A DNA stretch of 64,000 bases, taken from NCBI GenBank assembly GCA_005406025.1, contig BGZK01001234.1:1-64000 (forward strand). The letters are read 5' to 3'. The translations under genes and the position numbers were made by a program. Each line of letters opens with the position of its first letter. Position 1 is the first letter of the stretch. Source of the DNA: Eumeta japonica. Taxonomy: Eukaryota > Arthropoda > Insecta > Lepidoptera > Psychidae. This document shows positions 11,273 through 24,139 of this stretch, piece by piece. Below the pieces are notes generated by a model. It saw only the letters and a program-made list of their open reading frames with translations. It did not search any database and was not told where the DNA came from.

Positions 11273-12189
11273 TAAATATCCGGCAACTGCCTTATAGCGT
11301 TTTCGTCGTTAGTTATGTCTTCTTATAAAGCTTTGACTAGAAAGAAATTATTGGCATCTAGAAGTCGATAGTGATGTTCAGAATCCCCCGTTTCTAGAGC
11401 ACAGAATTTGCGAAATTTTCGCGAGAAACAAGTTGCGTCAAGTGAAAAATGAATTTTTTAGTGGAAGAAAAGATTTGAAGACTTTATCCAAAATAATACG
11501 GTTTTTCCTTTTCTTTGGGCTTTTTATTGTTTCAGTCCGTTTGTAGGAAACTTGATCCTAGTGCTCATTTAGATTTAATTCTGTCGAATAGTAAATCATT
11601 CGTAAGAACTTCTAATTCAGTTCTATTTTGTGTAAGCCTTTTCTCAGGAACCGTAGACGAGTTTGTTGTTATATAGAAATTTCTTAAGGTCGATAAGTGT
11701 TTTTATTGTGTTATTGAAATAATTATTGACTTCGGCGGATTTCATAATTTTATTTTAGCTCTTCGAAACATTTCGTTTTTATTCTTTGAAACGGTATCAA
11801 AAGACTACATCGAGACTCGGTTCCCGGCTTCGTCACTCGTTCACTTGTCGACCCGTTTAACGTCGCGGGCGCATTGTCCGCGTCGGATGCGGGAGTCCAT
11901 CCTGATCACTATCGATATTTTCTCTACTGTCGTTGAATGATTGCCATAACGCGATTCTACATTAGTTGTTCGAATCTAAATTCGAGGAAAGGCCGTATCA
12001 CGCGTTTATAGTTCCCGGAAACCTCACATAATGGATCGAGAAATCTTCGCACGGAGATATCTTAACATAACTTTGCAGTTAAAAATAAATACATTTTAAC
12101 CGGTAGTATTTACAAGGTACGTACAAGGTTTGATGTACGTACAAGGACAATAGATACTGAAAAGGTAGAAAAACTTGAAACTGTTTTAT
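11273..12189. other. A+T-rich non-coding stretch
   Basis: Nothing recognised apart from a modestly CpG-rich part near 11820-11900. Confidence 0.45.
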
Positions 12190-12360
12190 TTTATTTTTTA
12201 TTATTCAAGACGCAAACGAGCAGATGAGACATCAAAAAGTAGAATGTCACCGCCGCCCATTGACATACGCGCAACCCCTAATGCGTGGCCGCCCTTTTGG
12301 GAGAGGATAGGATATCTAATGGATGGGGATCGGGATGATGAAGGAGGAAGAAAAAGCTAG
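12190..12360 (+). repeat. Lepidopteran-type interspersed repeat
   Basis: The segment contains cgcaaacgagcagatgagac, then caccgccgcccattgacata, then gcgcaa and a block equivalent to gtgcgttgccggcctttt (here atgcgtggccgcccttttgg). This order matches a very common dispersed repeat that I recall from lepidopteran genomes, and it is the plus-strand partner of the degraded copy at 1438-1642. The small open frame over it is not a gene. Confidence 0.65.
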
Positions 12361-13319
12361 CTACCGGCACTTTCGCCCGTTGAACGACAGGCAACAACGG
12401 AAGGTGCTACTTCACGTCCGTATTCTGTGTATTAATAGTACGATGAGAATTATCTATTCAATATGAACATTAAATGTTAACCTACAACCATAGAGTTAAA
12501 AGATATTTCTTTCGCTTATCACATCAGTAACTAATAGTTAATAATGAGCCACTTTTATTGTGCGGAATACAAAATAGAGCGACCGTTACAACGAAACACA
12601 CATTATGTGCCCGGTACCAGAACTCGCACTTGTTGCTTGCATAAAGAGTGGGTTTCCGATACCGACAGGTTAGTCTCAAGCTCGCACAGACGGGTTTAAC
12701 TGTTTACCGGTGCAGGGCAAATCTGCACCTGCAATTCGCGACCATAAAACCTGCTTGTTTATGCAAGCATCCTGTAACACCTCATAATTAACATCGGTGT
12801 TTATTAGCAAATTTGAACAGATTTGAATTTTCGTCATAAAATGTTAATTAGATATCAGCTCCTGAACGAGATGTCGTAGTGTTATTGTGATGGTTCTGTA
12901 ATTCGTTTTAATTAAAAGTAAAACTTTTTTTGCATTTACAACTCGATTCAGTCGATGGATCATAAAAAAGAAGAAATCTAAAAGCATCCGTTTTGAATAT
13001 CTAATTGTCGTTGTCGTTCAATCCTCCACTAGTTTGATCTGTCACCTGTCATTTGTGTCATATCGAACATCACTTTTTCAAATACAACAATTTGTGGGTA
13101 TTCTTTTTCTGATTGGAAAATCGTCACGACGGGCATAGTGAAAACCAAATTTCTCTCGAGGAAATATTATAACCATTCAATCTTCTCCTGTCTAATATAA
13201 GTATTTATCGTGTGATCATCCAAAGCAACGGGTAAGATACAGTATTCTGTTCAGAGCATTGGTTTGTGAAATCTGTTTTCCCGGTTATAATCGGTGGCAC
13301 GTGTCTATGGTGGTTCTAG
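12361..13319. other. Non-coding stretch with a distant inverted-repeat pair
   Basis: 12-bp inverted repeats, tgcttgcataaa (12634-12645) and tttatgcaagca (12758-12769), flank about 110 bp of more GC-balanced DNA that also holds a ggtgcag/ctgcacc hairpin. This could be a tiny MITE, but no second copy was found in the window. Confidence 0.35.
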
Positions 13320-13560
13320 CATCCTTTTTTTTCACCCCCCGTAAGAGTAGAGTAGATGTCTGATATCCGGATGCGCAGACGCCAGTTAGGAAATGCACAG
13401 CGTTCAATTCCTGAGGCAGCCTTAATCCGCAATATTTTTGCTAAGACACATCTGCGTGCACTGCCTACTGCCGAGGTTTCATCACAGATAGAGTCTAAGA
13501 ACAAATATAGACGGAAAGTGAACCCAGGTCAATGTTCGAAATCACGTACCTTAATCTCTT
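13320..13560. other. GC-balanced segment with overlapping short frames, unknown
   Basis: Both strands stay open here (84 codons plus, 62 codons minus), and base composition is more even than nearby. The minus-strand reading (CVLAKILRIKAASGIERC, then a basic run) does not match a family I can name. It may be a relic of an interspersed repeat. Confidence 0.3.
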
Positions 13561-14112
13561 TATCAGCTCTCCATCCAAAGCGGCTGTATCGAATTTATCT
13601 CAACATTTGATTGTGAACATCATTAAGTTTGATTATATATCTTTGCTCGGCACATGTTGTCGGATGGTGTCCATTAATTACATTGTAATTATGTACACAA
13701 TGTATATCATATGTCTCAATTGACCAAACAGTTAGGTGATTTAGACCTAAGTTGAACCCTTATTATACGTCAGAAGTCACATAAAAAACAATCGTACATC
13801 CTGAATCTCATGTCTCGCTGAATATGAATTAAATGCCTGTATTGTATCTTATTCCTTTCGTTTACTTCACTGATAAACTCGCTAATGAAAAATACAGCGA
13901 TACAACCCTTGGAAAATTAAATGCATTCAGTGTCGGAGAAGTACACCATTCGTACGTGATATTACTACGGGAAATGCGTAATCGGTAGTCACGGGTTCAT
14001 CAAATTACTACATCAAAGTGCAACTCTTGATTTGAATATTTCTGATGTTGAATCCGAACAAAGTCGGGTTTCAAACATTGCGATAATTTAGTATGCGAAG
14101 TGTTGATGATGA
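13561..14112. other. A+T-rich non-coding stretch
   Basis: Nothing recognised. Confidence 0.45.
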
Positions 14113-14121
14113 ATGGTATCA

Positions 14122-14275
14122 TTTAGCTCGGAATCGATGCCGTGGAACGAAGCGGGTATGGAGCAAAAAGAGCAGACCGGTAATGATCCCGCTCGCCATC
14201 TGCGGGCTGATGCGTGCGTCCATGACCGTTTCCGCAAGCGGTACGGCCAGCAGCAAAAGCTTGTCGTACTAACAA
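14122..14275 (-). CDS. Weak candidate terminal exon, hydrophobic C-terminus
   Basis: I do not recognise this. On the minus strand, from a possible acceptor (ttgttag at about 14276) to a tga stop near 14122, there is an open frame of about 50 codons with markedly GC-rich third positions, unlike the A+T-rich surroundings. It encodes two hydrophobic patches, LLLLAVPLAETV and MASGIITGLLFLLH, and a basic end (TRFVPRHRFRAK). It could be the last exon of a membrane protein gene, a fragment of transferred or contaminating bacterial-like DNA, or chance. The acceptor is poor and no upstream exon was found, so confidence is low. The overlapping plus-strand frame is not preferred because it lacks hydrophobic or domain-like order. 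Confidence 0.18.
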
Positions 14276-14660
14276 ATTGCGCTTTATCGTATCGCCAAAC
14301 AGTTCCGTATCTGAACGTCGAATATAGTTATCTCCACTGTATACAAATTTCTGAAGAGAAATTTAATTTTCCCAAATTTTAGTTCTTAAAACAATCTTAC
14401 TTTAGTGCACTCAATTATTTTTAATTCCCGCTTAATATTTATTGCTAAAATATCATACAATAGCTAAAGATTTCCGTAGATTATTCTTGTGTTTTTTGTT
14501 TAAAACTAAGTATATCTAATTAAAAGAAAAAAAAAAACTTATATTTTAAAAGTCAATTTACATTATTCTCGATGTTATATATCGAAACGTTTGCGCTCTT
14601 ATCAATCAAAATATTTGTTGATGTAGATTCATAATTGAATTTGTATCTACTTTTGTACTT
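14276..14660. other. A+T-rich non-coding stretch
   Basis: Nothing recognised. Confidence 0.45.
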
Positions 14661-14663
14661 GCA

Positions 14664-14925
14664 CTATTTTTTTCTAATGCTTCCAATATCTTCAGTCGGT
14701 GAGCATGATGTCCCACGACCTGCAGATGTACTTGGTTCTAGGGTTAAAATAAACTTGCTTTCGTGTTTTAACTGCTTGTGTGTGTTATTAACAGCTGACT
14801 GTTGAAACATATATTTTCGCAATGTTTTTACTCCAGATTGAAAGGCTCGGATCAGAGATCTCCAGCCTGGTCCAGTGGGTTTGGTGGTACATTCGATCGT
14901 TATCACCAATAAGGTGACAACATCT
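14664..14925 (-). CDS. Weak candidate coding fragment, unknown protein
   Basis: I do not recognise this. A minus-strand frame runs from about 14948 to a stop at 14664. Its text is less biased than most chance frames here (PDVVTLLVITIECTTKPTGP, then FQSGVKTLRKYMFQQSA, ending in a serine-rich and basic tail). A possible acceptor (ggctgtcag) lies at about 14930. No domain, partner exon or poly(A) signal was found. It may be a decayed transposon gene or chance. Confidence 0.15.
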
Positions 14926-14948
14926 GGAACTGACAGCCACCAAGACAC

Positions 14949-17900
14949 GCAAGTAAAGGGTTTTTAGTTAGTCCTAAGTTACAAAGCCATCGATTATTCG
15001 TCCATAATCAGGGTTCAGTGTTGCACAGAATGTTTGAAGAAAAAATTTTCACCTTCAAAACACCGCTCTTTACTTAAATTATGGCGTTTTCGTTTATTCT
15101 CCAAAAATACATTAACGTTACAATTGTTAATTGCTATTTATTTAGGTATTTGATTTGTACATTGTCATTATTTGTAGATGGAATTATATTATTGGTATAC
15201 CGTATTTAAAAGTTTCTTTGTTTCTCGACTCTATTAATTCATTGAATACATTTATAGATTTGTATAACCTGTAATATAATATAATTTATGTATTACAGGA
15301 AAAGCATGTCTATCGATATTGGATTGTCGATTTTCCTTTTAGATTTACGATACTCTCAAACATTACATTGATTTCTTAACATTCCAAATCGGAATGTGTA
15401 CAGTACATGATGTACAGTGCGTGTGCGCATGCTGACCTTACTCTTGTAACGTCAAAAGTACATTAGCACTCATGAAAGGGAGCAATACTTTTTTCGTTGT
15501 ATTTGCGAGAAGAATATTTTTCCATCGTCCACCGCGCGCCACCGGAGCCATTTCCTTCGGCGGGGGTGTATTTTTAAACTTCCAGCGACAGTTTTTCTCT
15601 TATTGCAGTACATTAAACCTTATGAATAGTTATGACGCGTTTCGTATTTTCTTTTACATCGGATCGATCTGTATTCGCCCGGTGTGTGGACGTCGCTGTA
15701 CGAATTACTGGTACCTATCATGAATTCGAAATATCTTTTACTACGTAAGTGGTTAAATAACGCTTGAAATACGTCACAATGTTTTGTGTAATTTAGTTCT
15801 TACCACTTGTTCGGGATGCGGTTTCTCCTCAAGGAGAACGATCAAGATTTTAAGGCTACGTAGTTCTTTTCTAATTTTATCATACATATCCATTACGTAT
15901 ATAAAATGATTACTGAATTAAACAGTCCGATAGTCAGTCGAACATGGTTACACCTATGGGCATTTGTTTTTAAATATTCGGATTATATAATACCCTGGAT
16001 TTATAATATATAATAAGATTTCGGTTTATATAATAAGATTTATTTAATAATAGTCTTAAATTTATATACATCTAAATCATTGAACGTGCCCACATAAAGC
16101 CCTCTTGCAAGAATCCATAACTTTACATTGTTGTACAATAAAATATAGTATATTTTCGCTTCCGGTACACAGTTAATGTCGAACACTATTTTTCGTTAAG
16201 TTGTCTTTTTCTTACATATAATAAATTTTCATATATAAATTGAGATGTCGTAGATAAGGTTTTAATTTCTTTAAACTATCATATAAAATTATAAGAGATA
16301 CAAGAGGTCTGATCTTGCTAGTTGCGGGCCCGCGAATGCAGCACGAAAATTCTATGAATTTCTGCAGCATAGTCCCGGAGCAGAATGCCGTATTTATGGG
16401 TATGTCTAAATGCCTAAAAATCTGTAAATACTGAAATCAAACGAAGTTTAATATAATAGCCTGTTAAAGATATACAAAAAAATCCTTTGTTCCAAATTGC
16501 ATATCTCGCTCTTTTACGATGTTACATCGTTTGATCTGCCAGTCGAGCAGTGTCGTCGAATCTACCGTTGTTTATACATTTCATGCTATTAAGTTTGGAC
16601 ACAAGTGATGCGATTTCTAAAACCTATAGAATTTGTGTATACAAAACGTATTTTAATCCTTAAAATTTGTAATATAAATAAATACACTTGTAACTTAATA
16701 CACGACTAAAATTTTGTATTGTGAGGACTACAAAGCTAATAAGTTGTGAACATTAATTTCACATTCTATATGTGGTTTTTGTAATGTATTTACACTTTTA
16801 GCATCTATAAGCCACTTTTTGTACGTTAATTTTGCTTTTTACGCAGCGAAACATGATATCTTTTTACACATATAATTACTTTTAGATTAAACAAATGTAC
16901 ATGTATTTAATTACTCGCCCTATTCATATTGTGCATGATGTTTAGTACTTGACGGTACCAGACGGTCTCGTTGTCAATGATGAAGCGACGACTTTCAACA
17001 AATGTACGACATGCGACAAAAATCGGCAACAAATCGACGTCTCATTTGTGTACCCTTTTGCACGCTATGTGTTGTTATTTCTTAGTAGCAAGCAATTTTT
17101 AACATGTACTGCAATTCAAAAATTGCAATTCGGAAATGATCCAAGTTTTAATACCCTTTATTAATTGTAAAATAGAATAAAACTACCACAAGTATCTTTT
17201 AGACGAAAACAAACCGGGCCGGTATGGTAGGTTATATTAATTACTATTGCCACTCCCGTATTGATCTTTTATATTATGTATCCCACCTTCGGTCCAGTGC
17301 GAATAAATTTATTCCGAACGAAAGTACCGCTCTAACGGCACGAGAACCCGCTTGTCTCGTCTCGATCGCGTCGTTATATTTTGAACTAATTATGCAGTTG
17401 GTTAAAAATATTGCACCATAAAAATAGATCACGGCGAAACGGCTCGTTCCGTCAAAGTTTAATGGCGTAATAACATTAATATCCCGGATTAACGTCCGTG
17501 ATGTCTAATAAGTGTGATATATTGTCTAGTATACACGTAATTAAATACTTATTATAGAATTATGTTACATCCCCAAAGAAGATCGGTTGTGTTGCCGTAA
17601 TAAGATGTTTGTTTCTTTTTTATGGACTTAATTGCCTCTTCCACCACCTATCTCTATTTAAATTGGCATTTAATAAAAGTCGATTTTAAAATTAATTTTG
17701 CGTTTCGCGTCATTCTTTCGATGGATATTAGCCCAAATGAATGTTAAACAAGGGAACGCAAAATTAATTTTAAGTGACTTTTTGTTAAATGTAAATTTAA
17801 AAGGAAATGATGGAAGAGCTTCTAAGCATCTTTACTTGACCTAGAAAGGCTTGAGATTCGTTTTTAGGTAATATTAGAAGTAACAGAAATATTTTAACCT

Positions 17901-18912
17901 TTTAATTAGCGATTACACCGACTCGATTGTTACATCGCATTCCCCGGTAGCTCCCGATATTTAAAACTGAGTTTTGCTAGAAAGTAAATTTCTGACTAGT
18001 GAAGTCATCACAGTCACGTCACTTCGTTATTATATCCAATTTAATTTCGCAATTCATCAGAGAATAATTGAATTTCTATTATTGTTCTTGTTGGATAATA
18101 AATACGTCGCTATCGAAACGGAATGTACCGGTTACATTTTTTTTTTATGTTTTTTGAAAATATTCGATATTCGATGAAGTGTACGATTTAATTTTGTATA
18201 GGCAATCATAAGATTATCGAAATCGTTAAGCACTTTAGAGGTAAACGTCCCGAACATATTTCTTGTTTTAACTTCACCATTTAATTGAAATATTGCTTCC
18301 TGTGTGCAAAGATAAAGTTCTCAATAATATCCGATAAATAATTCGCCGATAATATCGCGATCGATCGTTGATTTATCGTTAATTGTTTAGATTAGCGACC
18401 GCGTAATTTCTTGTATCAAAGTGATAACAAGAAATTGGACACATGAAACAGCAATAAATATGTACTTACGCACATGTGTCCATTATCGAGTGTATCTTTT
18501 CTTGTTAGTTATTAGTGAAGCCTAATTTTTTAATACATAGCACTAGACGCCATTATATAAAATTGCGTAGCCAAAAATATGTCATTCGGTCAACAAACTG
18601 TGTTTGTAAATGAGATTGAGCGTCTATTCGTGTATTCGAGCTAATCTTTGAAATGGTGCAATGAATTTAAGTCAAATTTTGCATAGTAGTGTCTAGAAGA
18701 AAAAAAAAGACGATTTTTAAAGAAGGACCAAAAAGACTGCGATCGACAATTAAATAGAAAACAGGCCTAGAATCGAAAGCATTGATTGTAAAGTTATAAC
18801 TAACGCATGGCGACTTAGTCGGGAAACGATCTGTTGGTATATATAATAAATATACGAATGAATGTAGTAAATCTATATATTTTATATTAAAAAAACGTTG
18901 TCGTTATACAGG
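14949..18912. other. Long A+T-rich non-coding stretch
   Basis: No gene or clear repeat was recognised. The frames at 15472-15723, 16949-17164, 17224-17421 and 17974-18177 are short, A+T-driven and without motifs. Confidence 0.5.
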
Positions 18913-18913
18913 T

Positions 18914-19228
18914 TGGATTTTATCATGCATTTTTTTGCAAGTATACATTACCTTCTTTTTTATAACAACCTTGCCAAAATAATTATAACAAAAATATATA
19001 ATTGAAAATGTACTTATAAATAATATAGACACAATCCTAATAAATGCTCGGCCAAATTGCAAGCGCGGGCGCGATCGGGAGGCCGGCTGCGTGGTGCGCT
19101 GCGACGCAGTACCTACGCGTCAGCTGTTCTCAGAAACGGCTACTTTAATGACTATGGTTTCTTTGGTAAAATTATTTTATAAGGGAAGGAGGTTAAAAAT
19201 GTTCGTGAAAAAATATATGATAAATCCA
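18914..19228. mobile_element. MITE-like element (family W, copy 2, inverted relative to copy 1)
   Basis: The left end ggattttatcatgcattttt and the right end (reverse complement ggatttatcatatatttttt) are terminal inverted repeats. Taken in reverse complement, it matches the element at 1673-2105: agtcattaaagtagc versus agtcattgaagtaac, gcgcttgcaatttggccgag versus gcgcttgcagtctggccgag, and the tgtctatattatt block. This copy is about 315 bp, shorter than copy 1, and has a GC-rich core. It has no coding capacity. Confidence 0.78.
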
Positions 19229-20795
19229 TCTTATTGAACTTTGTATTACTATTTACGCAAGACATATCAAAAGAAAAGTGTTTTTATTTTGTAAATCTGT
19301 TTATTTTGTAAACATTTTATTCTATTTATAACTTTATGCTTAAGAATGTTTCTAAAAAAATGTTTTTTCCTTTTTGATGATTTTCTTAATAGCAGTCCAG
19401 ATAACGTTGCCGATGCCCACCAAGTACTTGTAATAAGCATTGCAGTTGTCGTTATTATAATATCATATCATTCATTGTAATATATCCTTCAAGCTTAGCC
19501 CACGGTGCTACCTTCGAGGATGTTACAATACATTCACTGTTCTTCCCTTTCTGTAGTCTAATGCAGGCTAAGGCGGTTGAACAGTCAACCTGAGTTCACA
19601 GATTGATAATTCTTTTCTGTGTCACGTTGACCACCCATTGATTTGTGAAAATCTGTTTGAAAAAAAAATCTGAAATGAGTTGAAGGTTGAAAAAAAAAAA
19701 CATTTTGAGATTATTCAAAGTTCGGTCGATTAATTGAGCCCCGAATTACAAAAAAAAAAATCTTAAAGTTAAACTTCTTTGAATGCCGTAAATAGGACTT
19801 TAATCGGTCGATCTGTCTAGAAATTTTCTGTATAGGAATACATTTTGATATTTATTTATTTTCCTAGGGGGAATTTAAAAATGGAATAAACGGGATTTGA
19901 CGGTAATTTTTGCTTTTCGTGTTTTAATATTAATGCAATAATTGCTTGTTATAAATTGTATTGACCATTAAATAGCAAACAGCTTTTTGAATCCCGCCCC
20001 CGTACTTAATTTCGGTTACGGTTCGAGACTCTGTTACTGTTCTCCGTCTCGCCTTCAATTTCGAAGCCGCTATCGTTCGTAGTTCCGATTTGTACGAAAC
20101 CGGAAAAACATTTCTATCGTAATAAAATATGTATATATAGTTTTGTATGATTGAAAAAATTATTAAAGTGGGCGTAATAATTCGGTTCAATAATAAAGAT
20201 ACGCAGGACGGGGACAGAATGGGGCCGAATGCTAGTTTTTTAAAAAAAAACACGCGTCTGTTCGAGTACAACGTCGCGCGTCGTGTCAAATTGTTAAGTA
20301 AATGGAAGGACTGCTTTTGGAATTTTTTGGGGACGAACTGAATGCTGAAGTTGAATTTTTATACGTAAATATAATAAATACGTATAGACAAAATATTTTT
20401 GTTATAAAGCCTTCCAACGTTAAGGATTTGATTGCGTGTCGGAAACATAACAACTTGAAAGAGTCTGCATCCTGTGATCTTAATTAACTCGATTTTTTTT
20501 GTTGTTCTTTGAGTTCGGCGAAGGGTTCTGAGGAATACGTCCGGTAATTCAGTTGTACCATTCACCTTATTGTAAAGGAATTTGTTACGGACAGCCGCGC
20601 AATTGATATAAATTTAAAATTGCATTATGTCTTATATGAGAATTATTTTGTAATAAGTGTTTTATATTTGTGTGTGTTTTATATTAAAGAATTTTTCTGC
20701 ATAGTTTTTTAATTACCCGGGTAGGGACTAGTTTTTAAGGAAAATATTTGTTTGTTTTTATTAGAATTTTGTATTGATTAATTGAATATTTGAAA
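19229..20795. other. A+T-rich non-coding stretch
   Basis: Several poly(A) runs (19660-19760) are present. The 119-codon minus-strand frame at 19930-20289 has no recognisable motif and is set aside. Confidence 0.45.
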
Positions 20796-21136
20796 TGTAA
20801 TGTGCGTGTGAGTTGCATACGAAATTGTGCCTTGGTGGGGAGGACCAATCATAGGCCTTGAAAGCGGTCGTCATTACGGTACGGCCGCTAATCGGTGTCT
20901 CAGGCGCTAGTGGCGCCAATGCATGTTTGACAATGCATATGTGAATTAAGTGCATGGCCACGCCTCCCCAAATTAAAAATGTATGCAACTCACATGTGCA
21001 ACGGATGCACCACCCATAAAATGCAGTGGGAGTGGTGCATCCGACACAGTTGCTAGCCAACCGTCATCTTGTGAAGCTCGGCTCAATAAAGTCTGAAAGA
21101 AAGAAAACGCTGTCCATTATTGACCACGCCGCCACA
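20796..21136 (+). mobile_element. LTR-like segment (possible solo LTR) with fold-back arms
   Basis: The segment begins tgtaatgtg and can be closed at gccgccaca, giving a TG...CA unit of about 341 bp. It has an aataaa signal (21085-21090) followed by gtctgaaagaaagaaaacgc, an arrangement like the R/U5 part of an LTR. It also contains large inverted repeats, 20808-20843 against 20963-20993 (gtgagttgcatac / gtatgcaactcac and ggggagg / cctcccc). A separate perfect 12-bp hairpin lies at 21002-21013 and 21032-21043. No target-site duplication, primer-binding site or internal retrotransposon sequence was found, so a fold-back or MITE-type element is an alternative. Confidence 0.4.
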
Positions 21137-21876
21137 CTGCAAGAAATCCGCCGACCATAGAAAGAGGCGTGCGCATCGTGAAGAGAGGCAATCCGGGGTG
21201 CGGGCTTACGCGGCGATAGCCGAAATCGCCGTTACAGAATTCATTTTATTAAAAAGAAATCTTCTCTTTGTTGCAGGTAAAGAGGCGATTTTCATCCCAG
21301 GAAAGATTTTGTTAGGTAATAAATACTTTACCAGAGATGATATGTATATGATATATATTTTATTTTATTTATTTTATATAATTATATGTAATTATATATA
21401 TATATTTTTAAAAAGAATCAAAAAATGTACGAATGTTATTGAAAAGTTAATTTATCTTGAGAAGTGGTTTTGCCACATAGATAAAACTATTACTGATAAT
21501 TGTTCTTCGAAAATAATTTAATATGATTTTATGTATGTAATTACCAGCTCTTTTATTTATAGTATCAGGTATGAGATTTCTGATTTGACATTTAGGACAA
21601 GAAAAACTAGAAAAGATGAGTATTATGACAAGACGAGGTGGGCGCACGTTGAGAGGGATACATTTTCGATTTCGACTTTTTTTTTATTTTATTACGGAAC
21701 TTGATAAATGAGAAAGTGTCAATAGTTCACGTCGAAAACTGCAGAACCCTGGATATCTGGACTCATTGATCGTGTCTATTAGATTCGACATATTTGCAGT
21801 GATTATATTAAAACTGGCGTCTTATAATTTCTCTTTTTCAGTAGTTTTTAACTGACATTCTGACAATACAAGGCGG
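21137..21876. other. Non-coding stretch
   Basis: Nothing recognised. The 133-codon frame starting at 21120 is A+T-driven beyond its first 45 codons. Confidence 0.4.
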
Positions 21877-21925
21877 GTGTGCCTGCGTGCGTGCATGCAT
21901 TTATGCGTGCGTGCTTGCGTGCTTG
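21877..21925. repeat. Imperfect GTGC/GCTT microsatellite
   Basis: A run of gtgc and tgcg words including gcgtgcgtgcatgcat. Confidence 0.8.
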
Positions 21926-22894
21926 ACGGAAATTAAAGTTTTACTTCATTTTTGTACGCCTGCTAAAAGTGTTTTATAGTAAGCAAAATATTCGAGAAGC
22001 GCATCAACGCAATTCGATGCCGTTTACCTTTGAAACATCCAACGGCCAGTCTACGTGATTATTCCAATTTCTAGTCACGAATGTTGTGTATATGAAGGGG
22101 TTATATTATGTGTTAATATATGAACGTGCAACGTTATTGGCCATGGAAAAGTTTTTGGAGTTCATTCCTCAGACGCGATTTTCATGTGTCCGACGGTACC
22201 CAAATTAGACGGTATGTGAAATCGAGTGTCCTTCCGCCCATCTTAAGTGCTGTCGCCTATATTTTGCTTTCATTGCTGATTTATATATGTTTTATTTTTA
22301 TCACAGATAAGTTAAGCTTTGATGCATACTGTGTTAATCGGCTTTGCCATTGTTAGCACTCCTTTAATGTTGAATGTGAAGTCTTAAACTTTTATATTAT
22401 AATATAATTTATGAAATGTATTTTATGAAATCAATATAAAGAAATATGAATAAAAGTATATATATCTATGTATCCGCTTTCACTATTATAAGGAATACAT
22501 TTATTTACCTTTTTGTCTATTGCTTATTCTTATATTATTTAATTGCTTACTCTGTCAATTGCAAGAAAGAATCCCTGAGACGAAGATATGATTCGAATCA
22601 ACGTGAAAAGTAGAATTTTATTTTTGTTCCCTGAAAAGGCGAACCCGTCGACGGCCGCTAGTCGTGCGACAAAAGCTTTCAAACGTTATTTATTCCCTAG
22701 GCATATTCGTCTCCTCGTACATACCGACGGTCTCTATATAAGTATACGGTGGGAAATGGCAATCCATTCGATCATTGTCAAGAAATGGCTCTTTGTCAGC
22801 AAGTGAGTCGTAAACGTTCGGTCTATTGACCCTAACTGTACACTCGAAGGCTTGAGGGGGCACTCCGACTGTTACTGTTCCATGTTTGTATAAC
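21926..22894. other. Non-coding stretch
   Basis: No gene recognised. A TATA-like word (tctatataagta, about 22732) lies downstream of a moderately GC-rich patch at 22640-22680, but nothing else supports a promoter. Confidence 0.35.
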
Positions 22895-22923
22895 GTTTGT
22901 ATGTTTGTTTGTTTGTTTGTTTG
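22895..22923. repeat. GTTT microsatellite
   Basis: Repeated gttt units from 22895, with one interruption (gtat). Confidence 0.9.
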
Positions 22924-24139
22924 CCATTGCGTTGGTCGCACGCGCTAAGGTGTGCTGTATAAAGGTACAAGAAGTTGACAAGCGAAACGCAAAGATTTCC
23001 GATCTCTATCGCCTTGTATTTTTGCTATACGCTTGCGTAGGAAATATCGTTTTCCCCTTATTTGTTATTACTTCTTAACACTACCATTTTTGCTTCTTTA
23101 TCAAAAATATCTAAACAACGATTGGTCTGGCCAGATGTATTTTCCGCTACTTTTTAAAATTAATATTGTTTACATTTTCAAGCGCTCTCAAGGGTCTGTG
23201 TGAATCACTTGTGTATTTTTAAGCTTTTTTTTTTCAGTGTTTTTTTTCAAAACCATGAGATACAAAGAAAATGGAGAAAATTGTTTTTGAAATATTTTGT
23301 CAAAGATATCTAATTATAATTTGAGCGAATCAAAATTTTGAATGGAAGCTAGCAATTTTTCGTATATTATTTCGATTTCGTATTCAAACAGCAAGAATCC
23401 CAAAATGTTATTTTGAAAACACACACTTAATTTAAAATTTTTGACAACCTTATTTTACACATGCACATTTCAAAGATCGATGAGTCAATAAAACCGAAGG
23501 ATATTTCAAATACACAAAAAACCGATCTTAAAGCATTCGACACAGTTTCATTAAGAATAGAGCTGATTTCATTTTGCAGTCAATCAGTTCAAAATTAAAA
23601 AAAAAATAACTTCCTTAAAATTAAATTTTTGAGACATACCTATATATACACACACTGACATCACTCTGAAAATGGCCAGAATAGCTTCCTAGGACTTCAG
23701 TACGTCGACATGTGATTGTAACCCGATTTTTGAAAATAGGACTAAAAACTTTCAAAACGCTTGCCTGCGACGTACAAATAACATGCAGCGTGTGCAACCC
23801 GCCGCTGACCCAAGAATCTGTTCTTTTGCTACGAATCCGTAATATTGATTCGATAGTATTAACAGATATCGAACACCTAAGCAAGTGTTAGCTTTCTATT
23901 TATCTTAACCGCCAATTAATTAATTAGTTACAATTTCCACGTACGTTTCACGCCGATTAGGCACATCTAACAATGCAGACAGTAACAATTACCAGGGTGT
24001 CAGCAGTATTAATATATATGTTAATAAATAAAAATAATAAATATCCGCGAAATGGCACCAATGCAATAGGATAACTTTCTAAAAAAATATATGTGACGAA
24101 ATGAGTCTAAGAAAAAAGGTAATAAATAATTCGTCATGT
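22924..24139. other. A+T-rich non-coding stretch
   Basis: Nothing recognised. The 87-codon minus frame at 23621-23884 has no motif. Confidence 0.45.

Noticed and set aside
14113..14382. Plus-strand frame over the GC-rich block considered as a bacterial gene fragment
   Set aside because: The wording did not match any bacterial protein I could identify. The minus-strand reading looks more protein-like but remains weak.
21120..21521. 133-codon frame following the LTR-like unit, considered as a gag start
   Set aside because: After about 45 codons it becomes A+T-rich low-complexity text (YILFYLFYIIICNYIYIF) and no gag motif is visible.
22732..22743. tctatataagta considered as a TATA box
   Set aside because: No initiator, GC context or downstream frame supports it, and such words are expected often in A+T-rich DNA.
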